Below, in pieces: positions 9,162 through 18,058 of a stretch of DNA of 64,000 nt (position 1 is its first letter; each line of letters starts with the position of its first letter). The stretch is from positions 310,001-374,000 of the forward strand of contig JAFLYY010000001.1 of the NCBI GenBank assembly GCA_029785825.1, given 5' to 3'. The translations under genes and the position numbers were made by a program. The notes under the pieces are model-generated. The model was not told where the DNA came from and searched no databases. It saw only the letters and a list, made by a program, of their open reading frames with translations. The stretch is from Nitrososphaerota archaeon (GTDB lineage Archaea > Thermoproteota > Nitrososphaeria > Nitrososphaerales > Gagatemarchaeaceae).

Positions 9162-9485
9162 ATGGGAGAAAAGAAGGAGCTTCTCCGGTCGACCGCGCAG
9201 TCCCTGCAGAGGATCAGCAGCTCGAAGTCCGAGGTGGCGTCCGGGCTCGACTCGTCCGTCATTTCGCGCCAGGTGGAAAGGGTCACGAAGCCGAGTTCCC
9301 CGGGGGCTGCCATGAAGAAGGCGGGGGTCGCGCTCATCGCCGCGCCCGAGCCGCTGACCGGGGTCGCGGGAGTTGCCCTGGTCGCGTCGTCGTTCGCTAT
9401 CAAGGGGAAAGAGCCGGCGAGCCTGGCGAGCATCGCCCAGGAGACGAGGAAGATTCTCCGTGAGATCCAGTCCTTTAGGATTTAA
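9162..9485 (+). CDS. Hypothetical protein with one hydrophobic segment
   Basis: 107 residues, not recognised. A polar, Ser-rich N-terminal half (residues 1-50) precedes a hydrophobic Ala/Val/Gly stretch (about 51-80; VALIAAPEPLTGVAGVALVAS) and a short charged C terminus. The hydrophobic stretch may be one transmembrane or peripheral hairpin helix. It is preceded by a TATA-like GTTTACG about 30 bases upstream and followed 28 bases later by the 9514 gene in the same direction. Codon use is like that of neighbours, so it is probably real. Confidence 0.6.
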   Translation: MGEKKELLRSTAQSLQRISSSKSEVASGLDSSVISRQVERVTKPSSPGAAMKKAGVALIAAPEPLTGVAGVALVASSFAIKGKEPASLASIAQETRKILREIQSFRI

Positions 9486-9513
9486 GTAGCCGCGGAGGTG
9501 TCGGCGCATCTCG

Positions 9514-9807
9514 ATGGAACTCAAGCCATCGAAGGGGCTCAAGGTGAAAGTCAACGCGCAGCGCGAAGCCGTGTTCGGCGACGAGTCAGTCAGCGTCCAA
9601 GGTGCATCGATCAAGGAGGGGGCTAGGGTCGGGGTGATGACAGGCCGGTCACTGGTGGGGTTCTGCGAGGTGGAGATGCAGAAGCTCGACGGCCGCGCAC
9701 ACTGGTACCCGATAGAAGACTTGACAGGGGAGCACGGCGAGAAGCTGGTCGAAGAAGTGATACCGATAGAGCTAGAAGAGGACGAGGGACCAGAAGAGGA
9801 GCAGTAG
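9514..9807 (+). CDS. Hypothetical acidic protein
   Basis: 97 residues, not recognised. It is a small, beta-rich, soluble protein (GLKVKVNAQREAVFGDESVS, RVGVMTGRSLVGFCEVEM) ending in a strongly acidic tail of Glu/Asp residues (ELEEDEGPEEEQ). ATG 9514 has a GGAGGTG Shine-Dalgarno-like sequence 15-20 bases upstream and a TATA-like GATTTAAG 30 bases upstream. It is followed after four bases by the 9812 gene, so the two are probably one operon. Confidence 0.6.
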   Translation: MELKPSKGLKVKVNAQREAVFGDESVSVQGASIKEGARVGVMTGRSLVGFCEVEMQKLDGRAHWYPIEDLTGEHGEKLVEEVIPIELEEDEGPEEEQ

Positions 9808-9811
9808 CGGC

Positions 9812-10144
9812 ATGAGCGAGGCCGCCAGGGCCGAGCTTGTCTTCGTCGTCGATGTAGCCTCGTTCACAACAGGCGGCTTCGTGGGCACCACCAGCTACGG
9901 GGGGAGGAAGGTGAACATGGAGTTCGATGACGGAGGCGAAGGCGTTTTTCTCACAGCAGAGATGGCAGGCCGCATCGGGGTAAGGAAGGGGTCAAAGGCC
10001 GTGGTGGTCCTGGAGGATGGCGCTATCCGCGTCCACGAGTTGGCTGTCGCGGGGGTCGGGAAGTCTCTCCGTGTCTCCGATTCAACGGTCTACTACGGCG
10101 TAGGAAGGGAGGGCGCTGCCGTCCTAAGAATCAGGAAAGCCTGA
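9812..10144 (+). CDS. Hypothetical protein
   Basis: 110 residues, not recognised. It is predicted soluble and beta-rich (ELVFVVDVASFTTGGFVGTT, GVFLTAEMAGRIGVRKGSKA, then a run of short strands). The alternating hydrophobic pattern resembles a small beta-barrel, possibly duplicated around residues 30-60 and 70-105. It starts four bases after the acidic 97-residue protein ends and is probably co-transcribed with it. No catalytic motif is seen. Confidence 0.6.
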   Translation: MSEAARAELVFVVDVASFTTGGFVGTTSYGGRKVNMEFDDGGEGVFLTAEMAGRIGVRKGSKAVVVLEDGAIRVHELAVAGVGKSLRVSDSTVYYGVGREGAAVLRIRKA

Positions 10145-10203
10145 GCTCCTCGGGCCCATTTCAGCATCGCGTCGCCGTCGCAGTCGCAGTCTGGGGTGCC
10201 GTA

Positions 10204-10827
10204 TCATCCCGACATCCCGCCTATCCTCGCCCTCATCCTCCAAACGAAGCTCTTGGGGTATCCCTCGATCATACTCGTCAGTTTCCTGATGCGCGGCTCC
10301 ACCAGCTCTTTGCCTTCTCCTGCCCGCTCCCCCGCCATCGCGACCGCAGTTTCGAGTGACTTCCAGAATGTGGCGTACACATCCCGGTCCTTGGGGCAGA
10401 GATCGGCGATCTCGTCCCCCTTGATCCCTCCATGTTCCGCGGCTACGATGTCCTCGAAAGCGACCATCATGTACTCATGCTCCTCCGACTTCTCGACGAC
10501 CTGGAGCTTGGTCATCAGCAGCTGAGTGATGGAGGGCGTATGCGTCCCGGCGGAGATACCCTCCTTGAAGTTGAACCTATGGCACATGACGGACTCGTCT
10601 AGGAAGAGGTCGACCCTCCGTCGGTTCCCATGTCGTAATAGATCCGCCTCTGCCCCATGTCGAGCTTGTTGAACAGCTCCCTCGGCTTGTAACCGAGCGT
10701 TTCCACGGTTTTCACAATCTCTCTTGAGAGCCCTCTCTCTTTTGCCCATCAGGTCGACGTCCCTGTTCTCCCGGAAGTATCTGGGACCGCTGGCGTGCTC
10801 CGCGGCTTCTTTGGGGGGCGCGCACAT
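10204..10827 (-). pseudogene. Nucleotidyltransferase-like protein with two compensating frameshifts
   Basis: The frame encodes a DNA polymerase-beta-type nucleotidyltransferase: YFRENRDVDLMGK carries a DxD motif and VDLFLDESVMCHRFNFKE the third acidic strand, followed by a helical domain (LLMTKLQVVEKSEEHEY). Between about 10717 and 10620 the family-like sequence lies in another frame (EIVKTVETLGYKPRELFNKL, then GQRRIYYDMGTDGG). One base therefore seems added near 10717-10745 and one lost near 10610-10622, and the two shifts cancel. The N terminus also lacks the usual leading strand/helix. It is either a decaying gene or an assembly with two indels; single-read data would tell. Confidence 0.6.
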
Positions 10828-10942
10828 CAGGAAGAGCTTCAGTTTCGCCGACGCCCCTCTTGCTTAATAACGGACGCGGCTTCATCCTTTAAGCCTCCGA
10901 CAAGAGGGCCACAAGAATGAAAGACGCAGTCTGGGTTAGGCC

Positions 10943-12688
10943 ATGTCCTTCGAGATAGCCGAGGACCTTTCGCGTCAGACTTCGGAGCTTCTTTCCCGGT
11001 TCGAAAGGAGGGCCGCATCCTTCTCCAACAGGGCAGACCTCGCCTCATTTGCACTTCAGCGCGACCAGGCTGCGGCGGAGAAGACCGCCAGGGAGTTCTT
11101 CGGCCCAGGGGAGCACGTGGCAACGGGGATCGACGGCTCCATGGACTTTGACGAGCGGCTCCAGATGATACTCTTCTACGCCAACGCGACCGCCTACAGC
11201 TGCCCCTTTACAGTCGCGGAACGCCTGTCCCTGGATCTCTCCGGGGCCTACAGAGAGTCGAAGATGGACGCTTCCGCAGCCGTCCCACTCTGGGCCGAGG
11301 ACCTCTCGAACGTCCTCACAAACGAGCCCGAGATAGACATCGAACTGGAACATTCGATGGAGAGAATCCCGAACTCCTTCATGACGCTCGGAGAGCTTTA
11401 CCTGGGGTACCGGGCGTGCGAGAAGTCCAGGGTCTTGTTCATGGACCGGCCCCTGTCCGGGACCTATTCAGCCCTCTCCCGCGACGTCAGGCTGCTCCTC
11501 CGGCGGGGGGAGACCAAGCTCACTCGTTGGTCCCCTGAAGTTCCGGCGACGCTGCTGGACATAAGGCTCGCCCTGTACCTGGGCTCCCCTTCCATGGCGG
11601 TCCCCACGAGGGGCCGCTATCTGCATATCGCCCTGCTCAAACGCCTGCTCGCGGGTCCGTCGAGCGTAGCAGACCTCTCGAAGAGGCTCAAGGTCAGGGA
11701 AGCGGAGGCGTCGAAGGCTGCTGCAAGGCTCCTCAAACTCGACAAGGAAGTCGGAGGGTCTATACTATCAGACTCTTCAGAGTCTCACCTCGAGGTGAGA
11801 GACGAGGTCCTAGGATACTGGAGCCGCACCCTCGCGCTCTCTGTCGACTACGCCTCCAAGGTCTTCTCCAGGTCGAGGCACCCCCTCGCCTTGAAGGCGG
11901 ACGAGTATCTCACGATGCTCGATGTCAGCGCGATCTCTCTCTTCCTGCTCCAGGGGCTCCTCGACCGGGCCTCGGAGAAGCGGACCCTCCTGGTGGGGAT
12001 AGCCAAGGACACCTCGGCGACGGACGTCGCAAGGTCGGTCCTGCCGTTCGCGTCAGCCGGCGGCTTCGTGAGACTTGGGTCTCCAGCTCCGATGCTGAGG
12101 AACGACAGGGCTTTCCTGGCGATACTGAGCGCCGAAAACCCGGAGATCGCGACCCCCTGGAGGACGATGGGGTACGACTCTGCCTTCTCCACCATCGCCA
12201 ACGTCGGAGGAGAACTGCGGAGCGCCAGGAAACTGGTCTCCAGAGAACAGCTCTTCGTCCGCTCTTACTTCCAGCTCCGGACCCTCAGGAGCGACAGAAA
12301 GGTCAGGTCGCAGGTCTTCCTCTTCGATAGGCCGTTCGGCAAGGAAGACGAGGGCGCCGAGAGGCAGGTCAGGGTGAAGGAGAAGTCGGGGATGACCGAC
12401 GTCGGTGCCTACTTCGAAGGAGACCGCTTCAGCCAGACGTCTAACCTGGTCCTGCATATCCTGTCCATGGGAGACAACCCGGAGGTCTTCGAAGCCTTCG
12501 GCCACAACCAGTTGCTCTACCTGGCGGACAAGGCGGTGAAGGCAGAGGTCAGGATGCTCCGGAGCTCCCTCAGGGGGGTCGCAGACCTCAGCGCGGGCGG
12601 GGTGTCCAACCGGCGGAAGATATTCGGGCTCGTTACACCTTATAGGCAGCAGCGAGCCGAGGCCGAACACGCGAGGATGAAACAGTAG
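10943..12688 (+). CDS. nurA: NurA 5'-3' nuclease
   Basis: 581 residues. The NurA metal-binding motif is seen as ATGIDGSMDFD (Asp64), followed by a second acidic motif VLFMDRPLSGTY (about residue 167), a VGIAKD lysine motif (about residue 352) and HNQLLYLADKAVKAE near the end. NurA with HerA resects double-strand breaks ahead of homologous recombination. It is long for NurA: residues about 225-285 form an inserted helix-turn-helix-like module (LKRLLAGPSSVADLSKRLKV). herA starts two bases after its stop, so the two are co-translated. A TATA-like CTTTAAG lies near 10888. Confidence 0.9.
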   Translation: MSFEIAEDLSRQTSELLSRFERRAASFSNRADLASFALQRDQAAAEKTAREFFGPGEHVATGIDGSMDFDERLQMILFYANATAYSCPFTVAERLSLDLSGAYRESKMDASAAVPLWAEDLSNVLTNEPEIDIELEHSMERIPNSFMTLGELYLGYRACEKSRVLFMDRPLSGTYSALSRDVRLLLRRGETKLTRWSPEVPATLLDIRLALYLGSPSMAVPTRGRYLHIALLKRLLAGPSSVADLSKRLKVREAEASKAAARLLKLDKEVGGSILSDSSESHLEVRDEVLGYWSRTLALSVDYASKVFSRSRHPLALKADEYLTMLDVSAISLFLLQGLLDRASEKRTLLVGIAKDTSATDVARSVLPFASAGGFVRLGSPAPMLRNDRAFLAILSAENPEIATPWRTMGYDSAFSTIANVGGELRSARKLVSREQLFVRSYFQLRTLRSDRKVRSQVFLFDRPFGKEDEGAERQVRVKEKSGMTDVGAYFEGDRFSQTSNLVLHILSMGDNPEVFEAFGHNQLLYLADKAVKAEVRMLRSSLRGVADLSAGGVSNRRKIFGLVTPYRQQRAEAEHARMKQ

Positions 12689-12690
12689 AG

Positions 12691-14451
12691 ATGCTGGAGA
12701 GCCAGGAGAACGGGTTCTTCGACAACATGGGCGGAGAGTTCGACGCCCGCCTCAAGATGGTCACGAGGACTACGAGGACCACCAAGAGCGACGGCAGGGA
12801 GCTGACCGTCTCCAACCCGCTCGCGATAATCGAGGCGCGGTTCAGCTACAAGGTCCTCGACAGGCTCCTCTCCCCCAACTTCGTCGCCATAGAAAGGAGC
12901 GTCGACGGCGAGAAGCGCTACGTGATGTACGAAGTGGTGGCTGTCAACCCCACGCACTACCAGCTCCCGGGGATCGACGCTTCGATGCCCACCCTCCTCA
13001 GGAAGGAGTACCTCGACACCATCAACGAGAGCTGGGGCAAGTCCCAGGAGACCTGGATCGACCTCGCAGCGATCCCGACCAACTACTGCGCGAAGCTGCA
13101 GGGCGACGGCATGGAGTACACGCGAGCCTCCTACGCCCCGCTCCCGGGTGCCAAGGCGCTGCTGCTCTCCAAGCCCGCCGTCGAGAGGTTCCTGTGCGTC
13201 GCCGGAGGGGTCGAGATCGGCGACATGGTGGGCTTCGAGATTCCGCTCACCGTAGACATGGACAGCCTGATCCGGTATCACATGGGCGCGTTTGGCTTCA
13301 CCGGCGCAGGGAAGTCAAACCTCACCAGCGGCCTGCTCAGGACGGCCCTGGCGAGGGACCCGCTGCTTACCGCGGTGGTGTTCGACATCGCAGGCGAGTA
13401 CGCGGTGAACCTGCTCGACCTGCTGAAGGCAGGAGCCAAGATATACACGACCGAGACCATGGACAGCGCCTCGGAGTTCGTAAGCTCCCAGGCCATCCCC
13501 GAGACCCTGGAGACCGCCCTGGGGAGGGAGAAGATAGAGCAGGAGTTGGCAGGCCTCTACAGAGGCGGGGTGGAGCGGCTTTCGCTCCTTGATGCCGGCG
13601 GGATAGACCTGGCGTGGATACAGTCACTCCTTCAGGGGACCGTCGACTCGGGGAGGACCGGAGGCACTTCGGCCAAGATAGGGATCTCCCGTCTCGGCAT
13701 GTCCTTCTACGAGAAGAGAGGATACAGGGCGAGCACCAGGCTGACCGACCTGGACAAGGAGGCGAGAGACGAGCTCAACGCCCTGCTGAAGGACATCAAC
13801 CAGAGCGTCAACGAGCGCTCCGGGCTCAGGGCTGACCTGGACCTCATAATCAAGATGCTCGATGCGCCGGAAGGGGCCCCGACTGGCCCGGCCCGGGTCA
13901 CCCCCGAGGTGCTTGCCGACCGGCTTGTCCGCGGGAACGCCCCCCGCCTGAACATCCTCTACATGCCTGACCCTCACAACGCGAGGTCGGTCGCGGCCCG
14001 GCTGATACGCCGCCTCCTGTTCCTGAAGAAAAAGGTGGGGAACAAGCAGAGGATCCTCGTCTTGCTCGACGAGGCCCAAGAGTACATCCCTGACGAGACG
14101 GCAGACCGCGACTTCACCAGAGACTCGAACCTGGCGGTGGAGCAGCTCCTCCGTCAGGGGAGGAAGTATAGGCTCCACTGCTGGATGGCCACGCAGAGGG
14201 TCGCCAGGCTCAACGTGAACGCCCTGCAGCAGCTCCACAGCTACTTCGTGAGCACCCTTCCGCGGATGTACGACAGGATGGTGATAGCTGACGCCTTCGC
14301 GCTCCCTTACGAGGTACTCGAGAGGTCTGCCGAACTCGGCACGGGGGAGTGGCTCTTCGTGTCCTTCAAGGCGGCGAAGCAGAGGAACGTCCCTGTATTC
14401 CTGAAGACCGTCAACAACGAGGGCGTCGTCGCCAGGGCCCTGAATCACTAG
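12691..14451 (+). CDS. herA: HerA DNA translocase/helicase
   Basis: 586 residues. An N-terminal HAS-barrel-like domain (residues 20-185) precedes the RecA-like motor: Walker A GFTGAGKS at about 202-209, a VVFDIAGEYA switch, Walker B RILVLLDEAQEY at about 452-463 and the conserved ATQRVARL sensor. HerA forms a hexamer that loads DNA into NurA for end resection. It starts two bases after nurA; the MFS gene is convergent with only six bases between, so a shared terminator region is minimal. Confidence 0.95.
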   Translation: MLESQENGFFDNMGGEFDARLKMVTRTTRTTKSDGRELTVSNPLAIIEARFSYKVLDRLLSPNFVAIERSVDGEKRYVMYEVVAVNPTHYQLPGIDASMPTLLRKEYLDTINESWGKSQETWIDLAAIPTNYCAKLQGDGMEYTRASYAPLPGAKALLLSKPAVERFLCVAGGVEIGDMVGFEIPLTVDMDSLIRYHMGAFGFTGAGKSNLTSGLLRTALARDPLLTAVVFDIAGEYAVNLLDLLKAGAKIYTTETMDSASEFVSSQAIPETLETALGREKIEQELAGLYRGGVERLSLLDAGGIDLAWIQSLLQGTVDSGRTGGTSAKIGISRLGMSFYEKRGYRASTRLTDLDKEARDELNALLKDINQSVNERSGLRADLDLIIKMLDAPEGAPTGPARVTPEVLADRLVRGNAPRLNILYMPDPHNARSVAARLIRRLLFLKKKVGNKQRILVLLDEAQEYIPDETADRDFTRDSNLAVEQLLRQGRKYRLHCWMATQRVARLNVNALQQLHSYFVSTLPRMYDRMVIADAFALPYEVLERSAELGTGEWLFVSFKAAKQRNVPVFLKTVNNEGVVARALNH

Positions 14452-14457
14452 GCCCGC

Positions 14458-15924
14458 TCACTCTGGCATCATCTCAGGCGTCCCGTCATGGGTCCCTTTC
14501 TGACGCTTGGTCATGAAAGCGGGGACCGCCGCGAAGAGGCTGATCACCCCCAGGATCAGGAAGAGCCCGTGCAGCGACCCCACGAATGCCGCCTCGACGG
14601 CCGGGTTCACCACCCCCGTGGGGGACCCCGCGAATATCGCCTGGAGGACTGCCGATGGGACGCTGGCGGCCATCACCGCGAACGCCAGTCCCAAGCTGAG
14701 GAGGAACCCGGTGTTGACCAAGGTCGACGACATCCCCGACGCTATCCCCCTCCTGGGCGTGGGAGTCGCGTTCATTATCGAGGCTATGTTTGGCGCGACG
14801 AAGAGACCGCCTCCAGCCCCCGCGAGGGCCATTGGGACCAACAGCCGCAGATAGCTGTCCGCCGTCCCCAGGGGGAATGCCCCGAACCAGAAGAGCGCGG
14901 CCGCGACCACGATCAGCCCTGCCGTCGCCAGCCCCCTGGACCCAACCCTGTCAGAGAGGTACCCGCTCAGGGGGCCGAGAGTGACGAAGGCGATCGAATA
15001 TGGGATGAGCCAGAGCCCCGACGTGAACGCGCTCAGGAGCAGGACCCCTTGAAAATAGAACACTAGGACCAGGGAGATCCCTCCGCGCGCCACCGACGCC
15101 AGCAGGTTGCTCGCCATCCCTGTTGCGAACGCCCTTATCTTGAACAGAGTCAGGTCCATCATGGGGTAGCGCGTTCTGGACTCGACCACGACGAACCCCC
15201 CCACCATGGCCAGCCCCGTCCCCATCACAGCAAGGTAAGTAGGGGACCAGCCTATGAGCGCGCCGAGCATAAGCCCCACCAGGAACACCGTCAGCCCCCC
15301 TGAGAATAGGACGTTCCCCAGGGGGTCCAGCTTCTCACCACGGCGGGGCTCCGATATTTCCTTCAGTTTGAGATAAGCCCAGCCGGTAGCGAAGGCGCCG
15401 AAGGGTATGTTGATCCAGAAGATCGACCTCCACCCGAGGAAGGAGCCGGCAAGGACACCGCCGAGCGCCAGGCCGAGGACAGATCCCACCGTCCCGGCTA
15501 CCTGGTTGAGCCCGAGGGCCCTCCCTCTTTCCGTGACGGGGAAGGCGTCGGTGAGGAGGGCGGCGGCGTTAGAGAATATGAGCGCGCCCCCCGACCCTTG
15601 CACCAGCCTGAATAGGACGAGGGAGATCCCGTTGGGGGCGACGCTGCAAAGGGCGGAGCCCACGGTGAAGAGCGCGAACCCGAGGTTGTAGAGCTTCACC
15701 CTCCCGAGGATGTCTGAGAGCCTTCCGAAGGTCATCAGGAGGGAGGCCGTGACGAGGATGTACCCCATGATGATCCACACCGCCTCGAAGGGGGTCGCGT
15801 GCAGGTCAGCGGTGATGGTCGGAAGGGCGATGAGCACTATGTTGGAGTCCAGGACCGCCATGAACGCCCCGATGGTCGTGTTGATGAGGACCACGTACTT
15901 GTACTGCAATCTGATGAATTCCAC
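14458..15924 (-). CDS. MFS transporter, DHA2 (14-TM) family
   Basis: 488 residues with about fourteen transmembrane segments. N-terminal motif AVLDSNIVLIALPTI, motif A GRLSDILGRVKLY, and motif C-like QVAGTVGSVLGLALGGVLAG are those of EmrB/QacA-type drug:proton antiporters. Substrate unknown. A minus-strand TATA-like CTTATCGG at about 15948 lies 26 bases before the ATG, suggesting a leaderless transcript. No MFP (EmrA-like) partner is present. Confidence 0.92.
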   Translation of the reverse strand: MEFIRLQYKYVVLINTTIGAFMAVLDSNIVLIALPTITADLHATPFEAVWIIMGYILVTASLLMTFGRLSDILGRVKLYNLGFALFTVGSALCSVAPNGISLVLFRLVQGSGGALIFSNAAALLTDAFPVTERGRALGLNQVAGTVGSVLGLALGGVLAGSFLGWRSIFWINIPFGAFATGWAYLKLKEISEPRRGEKLDPLGNVLFSGGLTVFLVGLMLGALIGWSPTYLAVMGTGLAMVGGFVVVESRTRYPMMDLTLFKIRAFATGMASNLLASVARGGISLVLVFYFQGVLLLSAFTSGLWLIPYSIAFVTLGPLSGYLSDRVGSRGLATAGLIVVAAALFWFGAFPLGTADSYLRLLVPMALAGAGGGLFVAPNIASIMNATPTPRRGIASGMSSTLVNTGFLLSLGLAFAVMAASVPSAVLQAIFAGSPTGVVNPAVEAAFVGSLHGLFLILGVISLFAAVPAFMTKRQKGTHDGTPEMMPE

Positions 15925-16060
15925 AGAGACTCTGACGGTTGCCGATAAGACTTCGCGTCAGGGCGGGGCCGCGAGCATGAGGGCGGCGGGAACCAGCCAC
16001 CCCGGCTGAGTCAATGGGGCTTCGGACGGCCGTGGCGTGCGGGGGAGCCACCGGTCTGCC

Positions 16061-16501
16061 TTACTTCCAGCCTTCCGCGACCCTGTGCTCTATCCGCATG
16101 CATTTGTCCATCACGTAGTCCACTCCGGCGTCGGCGAGGATCTTCTTCGCCTCCTCGTTCTCCAGGCCGAGCTGCCCCCAGAACACAAAGGGCCTCCCCG
16201 TCTTCTTCTTCATCTCCGCCACCTGTCTGGCCACCTGGGGGAACTCCTCGGACGGTCTGAACACATCCACCACCTCGATCTTCTGCGCTGTTTCTTCGGG
16301 GATGTCCGCAAGCGTCGGATATGTCTTCTGGCCGAGCACCACGTCCGCGGTAGGGTTGACCGGTACTATGGTGTATCCGTGCTGTTGCAGGTACGCAGGG
16401 ACCGTGTTTGCCTCTTTCTCCGGGTTCTTCGACGCGCCCACCACCGCGATGAGCCTGTATCTCTTCATCACTTCGGTCGGCTGAACCGTAAACTTGTCCA
16501 T
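16061..16501 (-). CDS. CoA-binding domain protein
   Basis: 146 residues, one Rossmann-type CoA_binding domain: RLIAVVGASKNPEKEANTVP at residues 16-35, then YTIVPVNPTADVVLGQKTYP, EVVDVFRPSEE and a C-terminal MDKCMRIEH. This is the stand-alone YccU-like family, related to the CoA-binding part of succinyl-CoA synthetases; the biochemical role is not known. A TATA element (minus strand CTGTATTAACG, near 16521-16531) lies about 25 bases before ATG 16501. Confidence 0.88.
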   Translation of the reverse strand: MDKFTVQPTEVMKRYRLIAVVGASKNPEKEANTVPAYLQQHGYTIVPVNPTADVVLGQKTYPTLADIPEETAQKIEVVDVFRPSEEFPQVARQVAEMKKKTGRPFVFWGQLGLENEEAKKILADAGVDYVMDKCMRIEHRVAEGWK

Positions 16502-16578
16502 GTCGGCCGAACCCGATTTCCCGTTAATACAGATGTCGGCCCCTGGAACAATGTCCGCAAACTCTAAAGCCTCTGGAG

Positions 16579-16764
16579 GTGAGACTGGCGAACAGAATGC
16601 TGGCGACCCTCCTGTCGAACATCCCGCTCGGGACCGCTAATGCGCTCTCCTGGTCCATGCTGGTCGTCGTGGCGGTTTTCCTGGTGTCGGGCACTTCCAT
16701 CGCCTACTACTTCTGGAGGGAGAGCAAAAAGGTGAAGGCGGCCGCTCCTACTGGTCCTGCCTGA
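16579..16764 (+). CDS. Small single-span membrane protein
   Basis: 61 residues if read from GTG 16579, 55 from ATG 16597. One strong transmembrane helix (about residues 24-45, SWSMLVVVAVFLVSGTSIAY) is followed by a basic tail (WRESKKVK) that would stay cytosolic. A CTGGAGG sequence precedes the GTG, while a TATA-like CTCTAAAG near 16562 would make ATG 16597 nearly leaderless, so the start is open. Its last 17 bases overlap the convergent DUF4349 gene. Function unknown. Confidence 0.5.
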   Translation: MRLANRMLATLLSNIPLGTANALSWSMLVVVAVFLVSGTSIAYYFWRESKKVKAAAPTGPA

Positions 16765-17953
16765 CGGGCTTCTGGTTCTTTCGCCTCAGCGGGATGAGTA
16801 TCGCCGCGCCGACGGCGGCGATCGGCAGCGCCACCACCGCGACCTCCACGATCCCTTCGACGACGCCGACAAGGAGCCCCCCGACGGTGTTGATGAACGT
16901 GGAGAACCCCGAACCTACGCCAGGGGCAACCACCTTGACCGTGGCGCTCCTCTCGACCACGGTCCCGTTCTGGTCAGTCACGCTAACGAGGACATTGTAG
17001 TCGCCCGGCTCGTAATACGTGTGTATCAGGATCTGCCCCTGGGCCGCGTATCCGTCTCCAAAGTTGTAGTTCACCACGTACGGCTGGGACCCGCCTTTCA
17101 CGACTGCGTTGAAGGTGACGCTCAACGGGACCGTGCCGTTGTCGGGAGTGACGGAAAGGGTCAGGGAAAGGGGGGAGGGAGCGGAGGTCTCGCCGACCGT
17201 GACGCTGATGGTCGCGTAGGCTATGAGAGTCCTGGTCTGAAGGATCTGGCTCTCCACCTCGTTGATTTGCTGGTTCACTTGCTGCAGCTGGGACTCTATG
17301 GCCAACGTCCCGTTTACTGTGGAAGACTCGTTGAGGAGCTTCAGCAGGGCTCCCTGTTCCGTCTGCAGGGAGATCAGCGTCGCGTTGAGGTCGGTGTACT
17401 GCACGGTCACATCGTTTGAGTTCGTCGTCAGGCTGACGAACGACCCCATGCCCTCGACCTGCCCCAGGACCGCGCGATATTCGGCCGCCGGTACCCTGAT
17501 CACGACATAAGCGGAGCTGTTGTAGGTCGACTGGTAGGCTACGTACCCTCCTACCGAGTAAGCTAGGGCCGACACCGCGGAGGCGGTCTGTTCGGGGGAG
17601 GAGGCGGATAGGACAAGCGAAGTCGAAATCTCGATGTCCCCTCCCGGAGAGCCCTGGGTCCCATTGGAAGCCGCCGCGGTTCCGCCCCCAGAAGTGGTGC
17701 TGGCGGTCTCGGCCTGGCTGACGACCACCGTCTGGTAAGGCGAGCTAGGGGGGTTGCTCTCATGCGCGCCGAGAATGTAATTCGAAGCTATGGACTGGTC
17801 GAAGCCCGAAGAGACCGGCAGGGTCTGAACGGCGGGTCGCGCCGTGAGACCCGCGCCCATGTTGACCAGGGCGACGACGAAACCCCCCGCGACTATCGCC
17901 GCAGCCAAACCTAGGAGCGCCCTCCTCCTGCTCACCCCTCCGAGCCTGTTCAC
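16748..17953 (-). CDS. Membrane-anchored surface protein with DUF4349 and PKD domains
   Basis: 401 residues. An N-terminal signal-anchor helix (residues 9-32) leads to a Ser/Gly/Thr-rich linker. A DUF4349-type domain follows (about 105-255): SSAYVVIRVPAAEYRAVLGQ, NDVTVQYTDLNATLISLQTE, a coiled coil, then TLIAYATISVTV. A PKD domain comes next (about 265-345; NYNFGDGYAAQGQILIHTYY, PGDYNVLVSVTD). A C-terminal transmembrane helix and basic tail end the protein. It should be exposed on the cell surface, with the PKD fold as a spacer or binding module. Many Asn-x-Ser/Thr sites are available for N-glycosylation. Partner unknown. Confidence 0.85.
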   Translation of the reverse strand: MNRLGGVSRRRALLGLAAAIVAGGFVVALVNMGAGLTARPAVQTLPVSSGFDQSIASNYILGAHESNPPSSPYQTVVVSQAETASTTSGGGTAAASNGTQGSPGGDIEISTSLVLSASSPEQTASAVSALAYSVGGYVAYQSTYNSSAYVVIRVPAAEYRAVLGQVEGMGSFVSLTTNSNDVTVQYTDLNATLISLQTEQGALLKLLNESSTVNGTLAIESQLQQVNQQINEVESQILQTRTLIAYATISVTVGETSAPSPLSLTLSVTPDNGTVPLSVTFNAVVKGGSQPYVVNYNFGDGYAAQGQILIHTYYEPGDYNVLVSVTDQNGTVVERSATVKVVAPGVGSGFSTFINTVGGLLVGVVEGIVEVAVVALPIAAVGAAILIPLRRKNQKPVRQDQ

Positions 17954-18058
17954 GCCGGAGGTGTCTTCCGGGGCCGAGTTAGTCCCAGCGTCCCGAACGG
18001 GGCGTTCGCCCCGGCAGAACAGTAGTCCTTATCTCATCTCGCCTCCCATTGTCAGACC

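Noticed and set aside
9063-9614. Upstream extension of the pterin dehydratase frame to 295 residues
   Set aside because: The extra part is Arg/Gly-rich low complexity, antisense to the 9162 gene, and a TATA box just before GTG 9062 supports the short form.
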